From Qipengyuania aquimaris (GTDB lineage: Bacteria > Pseudomonadota > Alphaproteobacteria > Sphingomonadales > Sphingomonadaceae): a DNA stretch of 64,000 nt. Both the position numbers and the translations under genes were made by a program. The notes under the pieces were generated by a model. The model made no database searches. It saw nothing but the letters and a program-made list of their open reading frames with translations, and had not been told where the DNA came from. The stretch spans positions 1 to 64,000 of the forward strand of contig NZ_WTYI01000001.1 in assembly GCF_009827445.1 (NCBI RefSeq). Reading direction: 5' to 3'. Position 1 is the first letter of the stretch. Every line of letters begins with the position of its first letter. This document shows, piece after piece, positions 23,737-33,491 of the stretch.

Positions 23737-26385
23737 ATGAAGAAACTTGCTAGCGGCGTATCTGCCGGTGCGATGGCGATTGCCATGGCCACGCCGGCGG
23801 TGGCGCAGGACGCGCAGCCGGCCGCCCAGGAGCGTACGGGCGGTGTCGATGTAATCATCGTGACGGCCCAGAAGCGCAGTGAAGATTTGCAGGACGTGCC
23901 TGTATCCGTTTCGGCCATTGGCGCCGAAGCGCTCGATGAACTGAACATCGACACGTTCGAAGACTATCTGGAACAGCTTCCGACTGTCACGGCAGGTGGC
24001 AGCGGCCCTGGCCAGAACACGATCTATATCCGCGGTCTCGCGTCGACCACGCCGAACCTGACAACGGCCGGCGTCGCTGGTCTCGCTCCCAACGTGGCGC
24101 TGTACCTCGACGAGCAACCGCTGGCCCAGCCCGGTCGTAACCTCGATGTCTATGCCGCCGACCTCGAGCGCATCGAAGTGCTTTCCGGTCCACAGGGTTC
24201 GCTCTTCGGCGCAAGCTCGCAGGCAGGCGTCGTGCGCCTCATCACCGCCAAGCCCGAACTTTCAGGTTTCTCAGCGCGTGCGGCTGGTGGCCTCTCGTTC
24301 ACCAAGGGCGGCGAGATGAGCTACAAGGGCGAAGTCATGGTCAATTTGCCCGTGACGGAAACTATCGCGCTGCGCGGCGTGGCGTTCTGGGACGACCAGG
24401 GTGGTTACATCGACAACGTACTTGGTACCCGCGACCTGCGTGAGAGCGCTCGCTTTCGCGAAGCAGGAACAGTGCGTTCGAATGGAGTCCCGGTCAGCAA
24501 CCTGCGCGAAGGTTTCCAGGCAGATGCAAACCTGGAAGATGTGACATTCCTCGAAGCGGAAAATGCCGCGCTGGTCGAAGAGAACTTCAACGACACTCGC
24601 TATGCCGGTTTTCGTGCAACAGCGCTGTGGGAAGTCACGCCAGATTGGAAGCTGACGCTCGCTCACTCGCGACAAGACCTCGACAGTGACGGTGTGTTTT
24701 TCGCAGATCCGGAACTCGACGGGCTCGACGATCTCGAAATCCAGCGCTTTGAAGAAGACCGTCTGGAAGACAACTTCTCGAACACCAGCTGGACTATCGA
24801 AGGCCGTCTTGCGACGCTCGATCTCGTCTACACCGGTGCGTACACGGACCGCTCGACCGACCAGCGCGTAGACTACACCGACTATCTTTTCGTCGGTCAG
24901 TACCTGCCATACTATATCTGCGATGGCGCGGTGACTTATCCGGGCGACAATGATCCGAGCGGCGTTTGCCAGGCTCCGAATCTCTATGTGAATTCGGTCA
25001 GCAACACCAAGGTGTTCACCAACGAATTCCGCTTCAGCACCGATCCCGATGTGCCAGTACGCACTACCGGCGGCCTGTTTTTCTCGGACCTCGAGCTGGA
25101 AGAGCGCAACGACTTTTCCTATCCGGGCAATACGATCGCCGACCCCTTCGGTGAGTTCAAACCGAACTTCCCTTTCCCCGGTTTCAATACCGATCCAGGC
25201 CCGTTCCCTGCCGACACTATTTTCCGCAACGACATCCGTCGCACGGACAAGCAGTTTGGCATCTTCGGTGAAACGACGGTCGACATCGTACCGGACCTAG
25301 TCTCGGTCACCGGCGGTATTCGTTATTATAATGTCCGGGTCGACTTCGAAGGCAGTGCGAATAGCTCGTTCTGCAACAGCTTTAGCGCCGAGGACCAAGA
25401 TGCCTTTGGCACCAACATTTCCGATCTATACGACGGCGATGGCAGCTTCACTTTCATCGGCTCGTGCAACCCGGATCTGCGCCAGACTTTCACGCTGAGT
25501 GACAGCTTGGCCGATATCCAAGCTGCAGGTCTGACTGCCACGCAGGCGCAGCAGGTGTTCAACGCAGTTCGCGCACCCGATGAAGCGAAAGCGGAAGGGG
25601 TCATCTACAAGGGCACCGTCAACGTCACGCCGACGGAAGACCTGCTCTTCTATGCGACCTACTCCGAAGGTTTCCGCCCCGGCCTGCTCAACCGCCCCGG
25701 CGGTGCAACGAATGGCGCCGGGTTCACCGTACCGTTCGAACTGCAGACCGACGAAGTCGCCAACTACGAGCTCGGCTGGAAGATGGACCTGTTGGACGGT
25801 GCGCTGCGCTTCAACGGCAGTGCGTTCTACGTCGACATCAGCAACCTCCAGACGACCATCTTCGATCCTTCGATCACCAATCTGTTCTTCTCGGCCAATG
25901 CGGCCAATGCGGAGATCCGGGGTGTCGAAGCAGATTTCACCCTGGCGCCTTACAGCGTCCCGGGCCTGACGGTTGCCGGTGCCTTCTCGATCCTCGACAC
26001 GGAGATCACCGAAGTCTTGATCCCGACGAATGACGTGGTCGTGGGTTCGGATCTCGCTTTCGCGCCGTCGTTCCAGGGCAATCTGCGCGTCCGCTACGAG
26101 TGGGATCTGAACGATAATCTCGAAGCTTATGTACAGCCTCAGATCTCGCATTCGGCGAACAAGTTCACCGACGTGATCGAAATCAACAAGCTGGAACTCG
26201 ACAGCTACACGATTGTCGACCTTGCGGCGGGTGTACGCACCCAAAGCGGCTGGAATTTCGAGGTCTTCGCAGACAATCTCAATGACGAGCGTGCCCAGAT
26301 TTCGGGCAACTACGTCAATGATCGTCCGCGCATCTCGACCAACCGTCCGCGTACGATCGGTTTGCGAGTGTCCTTCGACTACTGA
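23737..26385 (+). CDS. TonB-dependent outer-membrane receptor
   Basis: An 882-residue receptor that would import a large substrate through the outer membrane using TonB energy. The signal peptide ends at AVA-Q, and a TonB-box-like DVIIVTAQKR comes next. The plug domain contains VSVSAIGAEALDEL, IYIRGL and ERIEVLSGPQGSLFGASSQAG. A 22-strand barrel follows and ends in the aromatic VSFDY. The ATG at 23737 starts the signal peptide, so the longer open frame from 23545 is not used. A strong terminator follows. Position before galactose genes suggests a galactoside or oligosaccharide substrate, by context only. Confidence 0.9.
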   Translation: MKKLASGVSAGAMAIAMATPAVAQDAQPAAQERTGGVDVIIVTAQKRSEDLQDVPVSVSAIGAEALDELNIDTFEDYLEQLPTVTAGGSGPGQNTIYIRGLASTTPNLTTAGVAGLAPNVALYLDEQPLAQPGRNLDVYAADLERIEVLSGPQGSLFGASSQAGVVRLITAKPELSGFSARAAGGLSFTKGGEMSYKGEVMVNLPVTETIALRGVAFWDDQGGYIDNVLGTRDLRESARFREAGTVRSNGVPVSNLREGFQADANLEDVTFLEAENAALVEENFNDTRYAGFRATALWEVTPDWKLTLAHSRQDLDSDGVFFADPELDGLDDLEIQRFEEDRLEDNFSNTSWTIEGRLATLDLVYTGAYTDRSTDQRVDYTDYLFVGQYLPYYICDGAVTYPGDNDPSGVCQAPNLYVNSVSNTKVFTNEFRFSTDPDVPVRTTGGLFFSDLELEERNDFSYPGNTIADPFGEFKPNFPFPGFNTDPGPFPADTIFRNDIRRTDKQFGIFGETTVDIVPDLVSVTGGIRYYNVRVDFEGSANSSFCNSFSAEDQDAFGTNISDLYDGDGSFTFIGSCNPDLRQTFTLSDSLADIQAAGLTATQAQQVFNAVRAPDEAKAEGVIYKGTVNVTPTEDLLFYATYSEGFRPGLLNRPGGATNGAGFTVPFELQTDEVANYELGWKMDLLDGALRFNGSAFYVDISNLQTTIFDPSITNLFFSANAANAEIRGVEADFTLAPYSVPGLTVAGAFSILDTEITEVLIPTNDVVVGSDLAFAPSFQGNLRVRYEWDLNDNLEAYVQPQISHSANKFTDVIEINKLELDSYTIVDLAAGVRTQSGWNFEVFADNLNDERAQISGNYVNDRPRISTNRPRTIGLRVSFDY

Positions 26386-26408
26386 TCCCGACAGGATCTG
26401 AGTGAATT

Positions 26409-26454
26409 GACGGCGGGGGCGAGCTTGGGTTCGCCTCCGCCGTCTTACTTTGTT
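26409..26454 (+). terminator. Intrinsic terminator after TonB receptor
   Basis: A 14-bp stem with one wobble (GACGGCGGGGGCGA at 26409-26422 and TCGCCTCCGCCGTC at 26431-26444), an 8-base loop, then TTACTTTGTT. The sulfotransferase ATG follows at 26466, so some read-through or a separate promoter is needed. Confidence 0.75.
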
Positions 26455-26465
26455 AGGGGAGCGGC

Positions 26466-28433
26466 ATGAGCTCTCGCGATGAAAATCTGGCCCAGGCCCA
26501 GAAGGCCATGCAGGCAGGAAACTTCACCAAGGGACTTGAGCTGGCAGAGGCCTCTTTGGCGGTAAAACCCGATGACGGTGATGCCCTTTACTTGGCAGCG
26601 GTCGCATCGCGATACCTCGACCGCAAGGCCGATGCTGCCGACTATCTCCTACGCCTGCATGATGCGACGCCCGAATACGGACGGGCATGGCAGGAAGCGG
26701 GGCATCTGGCTCGCATAGGCGGCAATCTTGACCAGGCGGTGTCAGCCTATCGCAAGGCGACGCGATACAATCCCGCGCTCCAAGCCAGCTGGCGCGCCCT
26801 GGCCGAATTACTGGCCGCAGAAGGCAACCCCCAGGAAGCGCAGTCCGCCATCATGCAGGCGCAGAGGATTTCGGACCTGCCGAAGGAATTGGTGGCCGTT
26901 AGCCACCACCTCCACGAAGGCCGACTACTTCGTGCCGAGGAAATCTGCCGTCATTACTTGAAGCGCAACCCGCGCGATGTCGAAGGCATGCGGCTACTCG
27001 CCAAGATCGGGATCAAGCTGGGCGTGCTGGATGATGCGGAATTCCTGCTGGAAAGCGCAGTGGCGTTCGATCCCGACAGCGTACAGCTTCGCATGGATCA
27101 CATCGATGCGCTTCGCCGTCGCCAGAAGTTCGACCGGGCCCGCGAAGAAGCTGAGGCGCTTTACAAGCGCGATCCGGAAAACCCGCTTTTCCAGTCACAC
27201 CTCGCCATCGAGAGCATGCAGACCGGCGACTATGACCGCGCATTCGAACTCTTCGAAGAAGTCTTGTCGAAACTGCCCCACGATGTCGCGACACTGACCA
27301 GTCGCGGGCATGCCCTCAAGACAACCGGCGCCCAGGATGAGGCGGTGGCAAGCTATCGCAAGGCAATCGCTGTGAAACCCGACCATGGGGACGCATGGTA
27401 CGCGCTCGCCAATCTGAAGACTTATCGTTTCACCGATGAAGAGATCGAAACGATGAGGTCGCTTGTGCAACAGGCCGACCTGTCCTTCATGGACCGTGTG
27501 CATCTGTGCTTCTCGCTCGGAAAGGCGCTCGAGGACCGAAAGGACTACCAAGGCTCCTTCGCCTTTTACGAGCAAGGCAACGACCTCAAGCGCGCCCAGA
27601 CCCGCTACAGCGCCGCGGCGATGAGCGAAGAACTCGCCAGGCAGCGCGAATTCTGCACTGCCGAACTGTTCGCCAAGCACGAAGGGTCTGGCTATCCCGC
27701 TCCCGATCCGATCTTCATCCTCGGCCTGCCGCGCGCAGGATCGACCTTGCTCGAGCAAATTCTGGCGAGCCATTCCCAAATCGATGGCACGCTGGAGTTG
27801 CCGAATGTCCTGTCGCTCGCCCATCGCTTGAGAGGACGCAAAGCCGGCCAGTCGCTCTATCCGGCCGTCCTGCATGACCTCAGTGCCGAACAATTGAGCG
27901 ATTTCGGCGAAGCGTTCATTGAGGATACGCGGGTTCACCGGCAGGGTGCGCCCTTCTTCATCGACAAGATGCCGAACAACTTCCGCCACATCGGGCTCAT
28001 CCACCTGATGCTGCCGAATGCGAAGATAATCGATGCGCGCCGGGCACCCATGGATTGCTGTTTTTCCGGCTTCAAGCAGCTGTTCGCGGAAGGTCAGGAG
28101 TTCACTTACGGCCTTACCGAAATTGGCCGCTACTACACCGACTACGTCGAACTGATGGAGCATTGGGACAAGGTCCTGCCGGGCAAGGTACTGAAAGTTC
28201 AGCACGAGGATGTGCTGGATGATCTGGAAGGCCAGGTTCGCCGGATGCTGGAGTATCTCGGCCTGCCATTCGAAGAGGCCTGCCTCACCTTCCACAAGAC
28301 CGACAGGGCCGTACGCACCGCAAGCAGCGAGCAGGTGCGCCGACCCATCAACCGCAGCGGTCAGAACGCCTGGAAACCATTCGAGCCGTGGCTTGGGGAT
28401 CTCAAGAGCGCGCTCGGGCCACTCGCCGGATAG
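26466..28433 (+). CDS. TPR-repeat sulfotransferase-family protein
   Basis: A 655-residue two-part protein. The first 390 residues or so are tandem TPR units. From about residue 413 it carries a sulfotransferase domain with the 5'-phosphosulfate loop IFILGLPRAGSTLLEQILAS and later KMPNNFRHIGLIHLMLPNAKIIDARR, which resembles the 3'-phosphate-binding region. Such enzymes use PAPS to sulfate an acceptor. No signal peptide, so it is cytoplasmic. It is nine bases from the galM-like gene and thus in an operon with it. The acceptor is unknown. Confidence 0.85.
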   Translation: MSSRDENLAQAQKAMQAGNFTKGLELAEASLAVKPDDGDALYLAAVASRYLDRKADAADYLLRLHDATPEYGRAWQEAGHLARIGGNLDQAVSAYRKATRYNPALQASWRALAELLAAEGNPQEAQSAIMQAQRISDLPKELVAVSHHLHEGRLLRAEEICRHYLKRNPRDVEGMRLLAKIGIKLGVLDDAEFLLESAVAFDPDSVQLRMDHIDALRRRQKFDRAREEAEALYKRDPENPLFQSHLAIESMQTGDYDRAFELFEEVLSKLPHDVATLTSRGHALKTTGAQDEAVASYRKAIAVKPDHGDAWYALANLKTYRFTDEEIETMRSLVQQADLSFMDRVHLCFSLGKALEDRKDYQGSFAFYEQGNDLKRAQTRYSAAAMSEELARQREFCTAELFAKHEGSGYPAPDPIFILGLPRAGSTLLEQILASHSQIDGTLELPNVLSLAHRLRGRKAGQSLYPAVLHDLSAEQLSDFGEAFIEDTRVHRQGAPFFIDKMPNNFRHIGLIHLMLPNAKIIDARRAPMDCCFSGFKQLFAEGQEFTYGLTEIGRYYTDYVELMEHWDKVLPGKVLKVQHEDVLDDLEGQVRRMLEYLGLPFEEACLTFHKTDRAVRTASSEQVRRPINRSGQNAWKPFEPWLGDLKSALGPLAG

Positions 28434-28442
28434 TCGTACGCC

Positions 28443-29309
28443 GTGTCCTCGACAATTCTCGAAGCGGACGATTACGCGCTCGCCATCAATCCCGAAATCG
28501 GAGGCAGCCTCTCGGCGTTTCGTTGGCGAGGGCACGATATCATGCGATCCGCTGTGGGCAGCGGGGTCCTCGATAGCTCGTGTTTCCCGCTCGTGCCCTT
28601 CAGTAACCGCATAGCGGGCTCGCGCTTCGAGGTCGGGGGGCGGACAGTAGAGCTGGTCCCGAACCATCCGACAGCTCCGCAAGAGCCGGTCTTGCATGGC
28701 TTTGGCTGGACCTCGCGGTGGGATGTGGTCGAGAAATCCGACCGGCATGCGATCATAGGTCTGGAATATCGGGAAGGCCCTTGGCCGTGGCCGTTCAGCG
28801 CGCGCGCAGGATATGCCCTCGATGCATCCGGCCTGCGCGCTTCCTTGTCGATCAGAAGCCTTGCGGACACTCCCATGCCGGCAGGCCTCGGTTTCCACCC
28901 CTATTTCCCGCGCACTTCGCAAACCGTCTATCGCGGGTTTCATCATGGCGAATGGCAGGTCGACGAAGCGTGCCTTCCTCTCGGTTTGAGGAGCCATAGC
29001 CAACCGCGCGACTGGTGGGGCGGGCAGCCGGTCGACACACGGATCGTCGATACCGTGTATGCGGGCCGTGAAGGACACTTGGATATCATCTGGCCCGAGC
29101 GGGAAGTGATCGCGCGCATTTCGCCCAGCGACGACCTCGATTGCACCGTCGTGTACGTGCCGCAGGGTGAAGACTACTTCTGCGTAGAGCCGGTGAGCCA
29201 CGCGACCGATGCAATCAATTGGATGCCGGACGAGGGTGGGATGCGCACGCTTGCCCCCGGAGAGGAATGGACGGTTTCGATGTCGATTGAGGTGCGCGGA
29301 CTTTCCTAA
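28443..29309 (+). CDS. Aldose 1-epimerase (galactose mutarotase-like)
   Basis: A 288-residue beta-sandwich enzyme that would interconvert alpha and beta anomers of galactose ahead of GalK. Landmarks are PFSNRIAGSRF (Arg of the active site), LHGFGW (catalytic His region), GLGFHPYFP and, near the end, CVEPVSHATDA with the Glu expected for the base. The start is GTG at 28443, preceded by a short gap from the sulfotransferase gene. The 3' end overlaps galK (opposite strand) by four bases. Confidence 0.85.
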   Translation: MSSTILEADDYALAINPEIGGSLSAFRWRGHDIMRSAVGSGVLDSSCFPLVPFSNRIAGSRFEVGGRTVELVPNHPTAPQEPVLHGFGWTSRWDVVEKSDRHAIIGLEYREGPWPWPFSARAGYALDASGLRASLSIRSLADTPMPAGLGFHPYFPRTSQTVYRGFHHGEWQVDEACLPLGLRSHSQPRDWWGGQPVDTRIVDTVYAGREGHLDIIWPEREVIARISPSDDLDCTVVYVPQGEDYFCVEPVSHATDAINWMPDEGGMRTLAPGEEWTVSMSIEVRGLS

Positions 29310-30388
29310 AATACCGGCCTTACCGGACGATCCAAGTCTCGCTCCAGATTCGGCAGCGCCGCGCGCTCCGCGATAACAACGACCGAGCCTCCGAAGCCCG
29401 CGCCGGTCATCCTGGCCGCGCCACGCCCTTGAAGCACATTTTCGATGCGTTCGAAGAGTTGGTCGACCGCCGGAATGCTCACTTCGAACAGATCACGCAG
29501 GGAGGCGTGCCCCTCTCGCAAGATCGACGCCATCGCCGAGAGGTCCGCTGCCATGATGGCTTGCGTAGCTTTTTCGACGCGGTCGATCTCTTTGACGACA
29601 TGGAGGGCTCGCTTGAACTCCAGGTCATTCAATTCCGCGCTCTCCAACATGGCCCTATCCGCATCCCGAAGGCTCGCAACTCCAATTTTCCGCGCAGCGG
29701 CTTCGCACTGTTGGCGCCGCAAGTTGTATTCCCCGTCGACAAGCCCGCGCGTCACTCCGCTGTCGACAATCGCGACGGCCCAATCTGACGGCAGCTCAAA
29801 CTGCTCGTAATCGAGGGTGCGGCAGTCGAGGAGCAGCGCTTTGCCCGCTTCCCCTGCTGCTACTGCCATCTGGTCCATGATGCCGCAGGCAACGCCTGCC
29901 CAGTCGTGTTCGGTGCTTTGGGCAGCTTTCGCAAGCGTGCGTGCGTCAAGGTCGAGACCCAAAGCAGCGCTAACCGCACGCCCAAGCGCGACACAGAACG
30001 ATGCGGATGACGAAAGACCCGACCCACGGGGCAGGTCGCCGCGGACCAATAGGTCCAGGCCCGTGCCAGGCGGGAGATCGAGATGAGCGACCATCCCTCG
30101 CGCATAAGATCGCCAATCGGTTTCTGTCAGCCGGGACGGTTCGAATGCAGCAAACCGGTCGCTCTCATCCAGATTGGCAGCGCGAACGGCAATCTCGCCA
30201 TGGTCGGCAGGCGCCCATGCCACCGCGGTCCCTTCGCGGACGGGCATCGGCAGGACCAGGCCATCGTTGTAATCGACATGCTCCCCGATGAGATTCACGC
30301 GCCCTGGCACAAAGGCTACGCCTTGCGCGGAACGGCCAAACACCGCTACGAAGTCATCCTCCGTGCGCTCGATGAGGTTTGCGTTCAT
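29306..30388 (-). CDS. galK: Galactokinase
   Basis: A 360-residue GHMP kinase that makes galactose-1-phosphate from galactose and ATP. The galactokinase signature GRVNLIGEHVDYNDGLVLPM, the ATP loop GDLPRGSGLSSSASF and the late motif RMTGAGFGGS are all present. The ATG at 30388 overlaps the galT stop by one base (TGATG) and is preferred to GTG at 30391. It is last in the operon symporter-alpha-galactosidase-galT-galK. Confidence 0.95.
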   Translation of the reverse strand: MNANLIERTEDDFVAVFGRSAQGVAFVPGRVNLIGEHVDYNDGLVLPMPVREGTAVAWAPADHGEIAVRAANLDESDRFAAFEPSRLTETDWRSYARGMVAHLDLPPGTGLDLLVRGDLPRGSGLSSSASFCVALGRAVSAALGLDLDARTLAKAAQSTEHDWAGVACGIMDQMAVAAGEAGKALLLDCRTLDYEQFELPSDWAVAIVDSGVTRGLVDGEYNLRRQQCEAAARKIGVASLRDADRAMLESAELNDLEFKRALHVVKEIDRVEKATQAIMAADLSAMASILREGHASLRDLFEVSIPAVDQLFERIENVLQGRGAARMTGAGFGGSVVVIAERAALPNLERDLDRPVRPVF

Positions 30389-31392
30389 CACAGTTCAGCC
30401 CTGATCCGCTCGGCCGCCGCTTCGGGGGTGAGGTCGCGCTGTGCTTCTCCCATCAGCTCGAAGCCTACCATGTGCTTGCGAATGTCCGCCGACCGCAAGA
30501 GCGGCGGGTAGAAATGAGCATGGAGACGCCAGTGCCCGGTATCGTCCCCCAGTTGATGCGGGGCTCCATGCCACCCCATCGAATAGGGAAAATCGGTATC
30601 GAACAGCCGGTCATAGGCGGGAAGCAATTCGCCGAGAATGTCGACAAGCGCCGCTCGACCCTGTTCGTCTAGATCTTCAAGCCGGCGGTCATCGGACCGC
30701 GCGATAAGCAGGGTCTCGAATGGCCAGGCGGCCCAATGCGGCACGATGGCGAGCCAGCGTTCATTCTGGGTGACGATGCGCTGCTGCGCCTCGGCCTCTC
30801 CTTTCGCCACTTCGGCCAGCAGGTTCGTCCCGGATCTCTCGGAATATTCGCGTTGCCGGTCATCTTCGCGCCGGACTTGTGTAGGCACGAAATCGCTGGC
30901 CCAGAGCTGTCCATGGGGGTGGGGCGATGAAGCGCCCATCATCGCGCCCTTGTTCTCGAAGATCTGGACATGGGCCCATCGGGATCCGACCTCGGCGGAA
31001 AGGGAGCACCAGGTGTCGACGACAGAGCGCCTGTTCGTGGCAGACATGCGGGCGAGGGTCGCCGAATGGTCCGGGGAATAGCAGATAACCCGCGCTTCGC
31101 CGCGCGCCGGTTCTTCGATGAAGAGGTCGGCATCCGCGCGCTTTTCGCTTTCCTCCAGAAGAGCGGGAAAGTCGTTCGGAAAGACGTAGGTGCCTTCGTA
31201 GCCGGGGTTGGTGATACCGCCGCTTCGTTCGTTACCCGGACACAGATAGCAGGTGGGATCATGCCTGGTCCGCTTTTCATCCTGCGCCTTCTTTCGTTCT
31301 CCCTGCCAGGGCCTTGCCATGCGTTGGGGGGAAACGAGCACGTAGTCCCCCGTGAGGAGGTTCTTGCGGCGATGGGGCGCGGTTTCGCTCAT
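30388..31392 (-). CDS. galT: Galactose-1-phosphate uridylyltransferase
   Basis: A 334-residue Leloir enzyme that swaps UMP between UDP-glucose and galactose-1-phosphate. The nucleophile motif SSPHPHGQLW is intact, as are the zinc-site region CYLCPGNERS and the C-terminal LHAHFYPP. The ATG overlaps the end of the alpha-galactosidase gene by four bases (ATGA), and its stop overlaps galK, so the three are translationally coupled. galE, needed to recycle UDP-galactose, is not in the window. Confidence 0.95.
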   Translation of the reverse strand: MSETAPHRRKNLLTGDYVLVSPQRMARPWQGERKKAQDEKRTRHDPTCYLCPGNERSGGITNPGYEGTYVFPNDFPALLEESEKRADADLFIEEPARGEARVICYSPDHSATLARMSATNRRSVVDTWCSLSAEVGSRWAHVQIFENKGAMMGASSPHPHGQLWASDFVPTQVRREDDRQREYSERSGTNLLAEVAKGEAEAQQRIVTQNERWLAIVPHWAAWPFETLLIARSDDRRLEDLDEQGRAALVDILGELLPAYDRLFDTDFPYSMGWHGAPHQLGDDTGHWRLHAHFYPPLLRSADIRKHMVGFELMGEAQRDLTPEAAAERIRAEL

Positions 31393-33491
31393 GCTGCCTC
31401 CAGGTGGAATATGGCCACACCTTCTGCGTTCAAGGCGGGAAGCGGAAGGCCCGCATGCGCCAGCCAGGACCCGCTGAAGGTGAGCGGTGTTTCTCTCATT
31501 GCGTCAATTGCCTTGCCGCTGCGCGCCGCCAGGACGTGGTCACCTCCGACCAGGTCCAGCAGGCGCACGTGCCAGTCCTGCCCTGCCGCGAAGGGAAGCG
31601 GGAGCTGCGCATCGCGCCGCTGGTGGGATACTCCTGTGCGCGTGATCCAGACAATGTATTCACGTCCGTTACCTTGCGCCTGCCACGTCAGCCCATTGGG
31701 GCCCTCGCCAAGCAGGGTTTCCCCGCCATGCGCAAGACCGCGCCAGCGTTTGTAGAACGATACCCATTGATCCAGGTCATCGCGTTCAGACGGATCGAGT
31801 TCAGCCGGGTCTAGTTCGATGCCGAAGTGACCCTGGCAGGCAACTGCCGCGCGGAAGCCGAGCGATTGTGACCGGCCGGTCGCGTGGCTTGGCGATGCCC
31901 CGACATGGGCGCCCATCATTTCCGGCGGGAAGAACGCGAGGAAGCCGCGCTGCATCGGAATGCGGGCGATCGCGTCGATATTGTCGCTCGTCCAGAAGCG
32001 GTGGACATGCCGGGCAATGCCCGCATCGATCCGTCCCCCGCCGGCCGCGCAGCTTTCGATCTCGACATCGGGATGCGCCTCGCGAATGCGTGCAAGCAGC
32101 GCGTAGGTGCCGCGAACCTTTGCCGATCCGCCCGAGGGGGCGTGCGCGCGGTTGTGGTCCCACTTCAGGTAAGAGATCGGCGCCGAGGAAAGCAGGCTGT
32201 CGAGTTCTTCGAAGAGATAGTCGCGAACGGCGGATTGCCGCATGTCGAGGACCAGCTGGGAGCGTGCGGTTGGTCCGGGAGTGTCGCGGTTGGCGAGTGC
32301 CCAGTCCGGGTGAGCCCGGAAAAGATCGCTGTCCGGATTGACCATTTCCGGCTCTACCCAAAGGCCGAATTCCATGCCCAGGCTCCGCACGTGCTCGGCT
32401 ATCGGTGCCAATCCCGCCGGGTATTTTCTTGGATCGGGTTTCCAGTCGCCCAGACCGGCCCGGTCGTTATCGCGGCCCTTGAACCAGCCATCGTCCAGAA
32501 CGAACCGCTCGACCCCGATTACGGCGGCAGCGCTCGCGAGCGCTCTTATGCGCGCCTCGTCATGCGCGAAGTAGCACGCTTCCCAGCTGTTGAGATGGAC
32601 CGGACGCGGTCGCATCTCACCTGCCGGATACTCTGCGATCGCACGAACCATCGAATGTTGCTGCGCTGCGACGCCATTGCGCCCCGCTCCGGAAATGGCG
32701 ACCAGCAGCATTGGAGAATGGTAGCTTCCTCCAGGCTCCAGCCGGACCTCTCCATCGGAAATGCTTGCTTCGGCGGTCAGCAACCACATTCCTTCGTCAT
32801 GCTTTTCGATTGCCAGGCGGCTGTCGCCTGACCACGCAAGCTGCGCAGAGAACGCAAGCCCCGAATGCCAACCGCATTCACCGGCCAAGATCTGACAAGC
32901 GGCTGGGCCGCCGTGGCCCGTCAGCCCCTCGCGGGTTGTGCGATGCCATCCATTCGCAGGCAGGTTGTCGACACATTCCTCAAACTCGGCAGCATGACGG
33001 CCACGCCAGGAAATGATCCGGTCGGCACTTGCGAAGACGGGAAGAAAGGCGCTGGCGAGGCTGGAAACGACGACCTGCTCGCGCCCCTCGTTGCGGATTG
33101 CGGTTTCAACCGTCAGGCCGGATGCCAATTTGGAGAACCGAAGCGAGCAGGACAGCTTTTCGCGGTCGTCGCTACAGCGGAGTTCGATACGATCGCCGGA
33201 TGCCGTGGCCTCGAAACTGGTGAATTCCAGATCGAGCGCACGCGCATCTTTCGCGAGCAGTGAGAGGATTGAGGGGCCAAACCAGCCGGAACCGTGCAGC
33301 GGGAAAACCGGTAGCGGTTGCGGATCGTCTATCGAGAAGGTCGTTGCACCAAGCAGGTCTCTTGCTGCGGGCAGACTTCCAGGCTCGACCCTTTCCCCGA
33401 GGTGACGCCAGGCAAATCCACACTCGGGCAGGCGTTCGATGACGAGGCTCCACTCTTCACCGTGAAGTTCAAGAAGGTCTGCCTCGCTCAT
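31389..33491 (-). CDS. Alpha-galactosidase, glycoside hydrolase family 36
   Basis: A 700-residue enzyme that would release terminal alpha-galactose from oligosaccharides such as raffinose or melibiose. An N-terminal beta domain precedes the (beta/alpha)8 barrel from about residue 300. The nucleophile Asp lies in YLKWDHNR, the acid/base Asp in FWTSDNIDA, and the conserved SCAAGGGRID loop is present. No signal peptide, so substrate must be imported first. ATG 33491 overlaps the symporter stop (ATGA) and is preferred over the longer frame from 33542. Confidence 0.9.
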   Translation of the reverse strand: MSEADLLELHGEEWSLVIERLPECGFAWRHLGERVEPGSLPAARDLLGATTFSIDDPQPLPVFPLHGSGWFGPSILSLLAKDARALDLEFTSFEATASGDRIELRCSDDREKLSCSLRFSKLASGLTVETAIRNEGREQVVVSSLASAFLPVFASADRIISWRGRHAAEFEECVDNLPANGWHRTTREGLTGHGGPAACQILAGECGWHSGLAFSAQLAWSGDSRLAIEKHDEGMWLLTAEASISDGEVRLEPGGSYHSPMLLVAISGAGRNGVAAQQHSMVRAIAEYPAGEMRPRPVHLNSWEACYFAHDEARIRALASAAAVIGVERFVLDDGWFKGRDNDRAGLGDWKPDPRKYPAGLAPIAEHVRSLGMEFGLWVEPEMVNPDSDLFRAHPDWALANRDTPGPTARSQLVLDMRQSAVRDYLFEELDSLLSSAPISYLKWDHNRAHAPSGGSAKVRGTYALLARIREAHPDVEIESCAAGGGRIDAGIARHVHRFWTSDNIDAIARIPMQRGFLAFFPPEMMGAHVGASPSHATGRSQSLGFRAAVACQGHFGIELDPAELDPSERDDLDQWVSFYKRWRGLAHGGETLLGEGPNGLTWQAQGNGREYIVWITRTGVSHQRRDAQLPLPFAAGQDWHVRLLDLVGGDHVLAARSGKAIDAMRETPLTFSGSWLAHAGLPLPALNAEGVAIFHLEAA

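Noticed and set aside
27195-29201. 668-codon open frame on the minus strand opposite the sulfotransferase and galM genes
   Set aside because: Antisense shadow of GC-rich genes with clear domains on the plus strand; its translation shows no domain.
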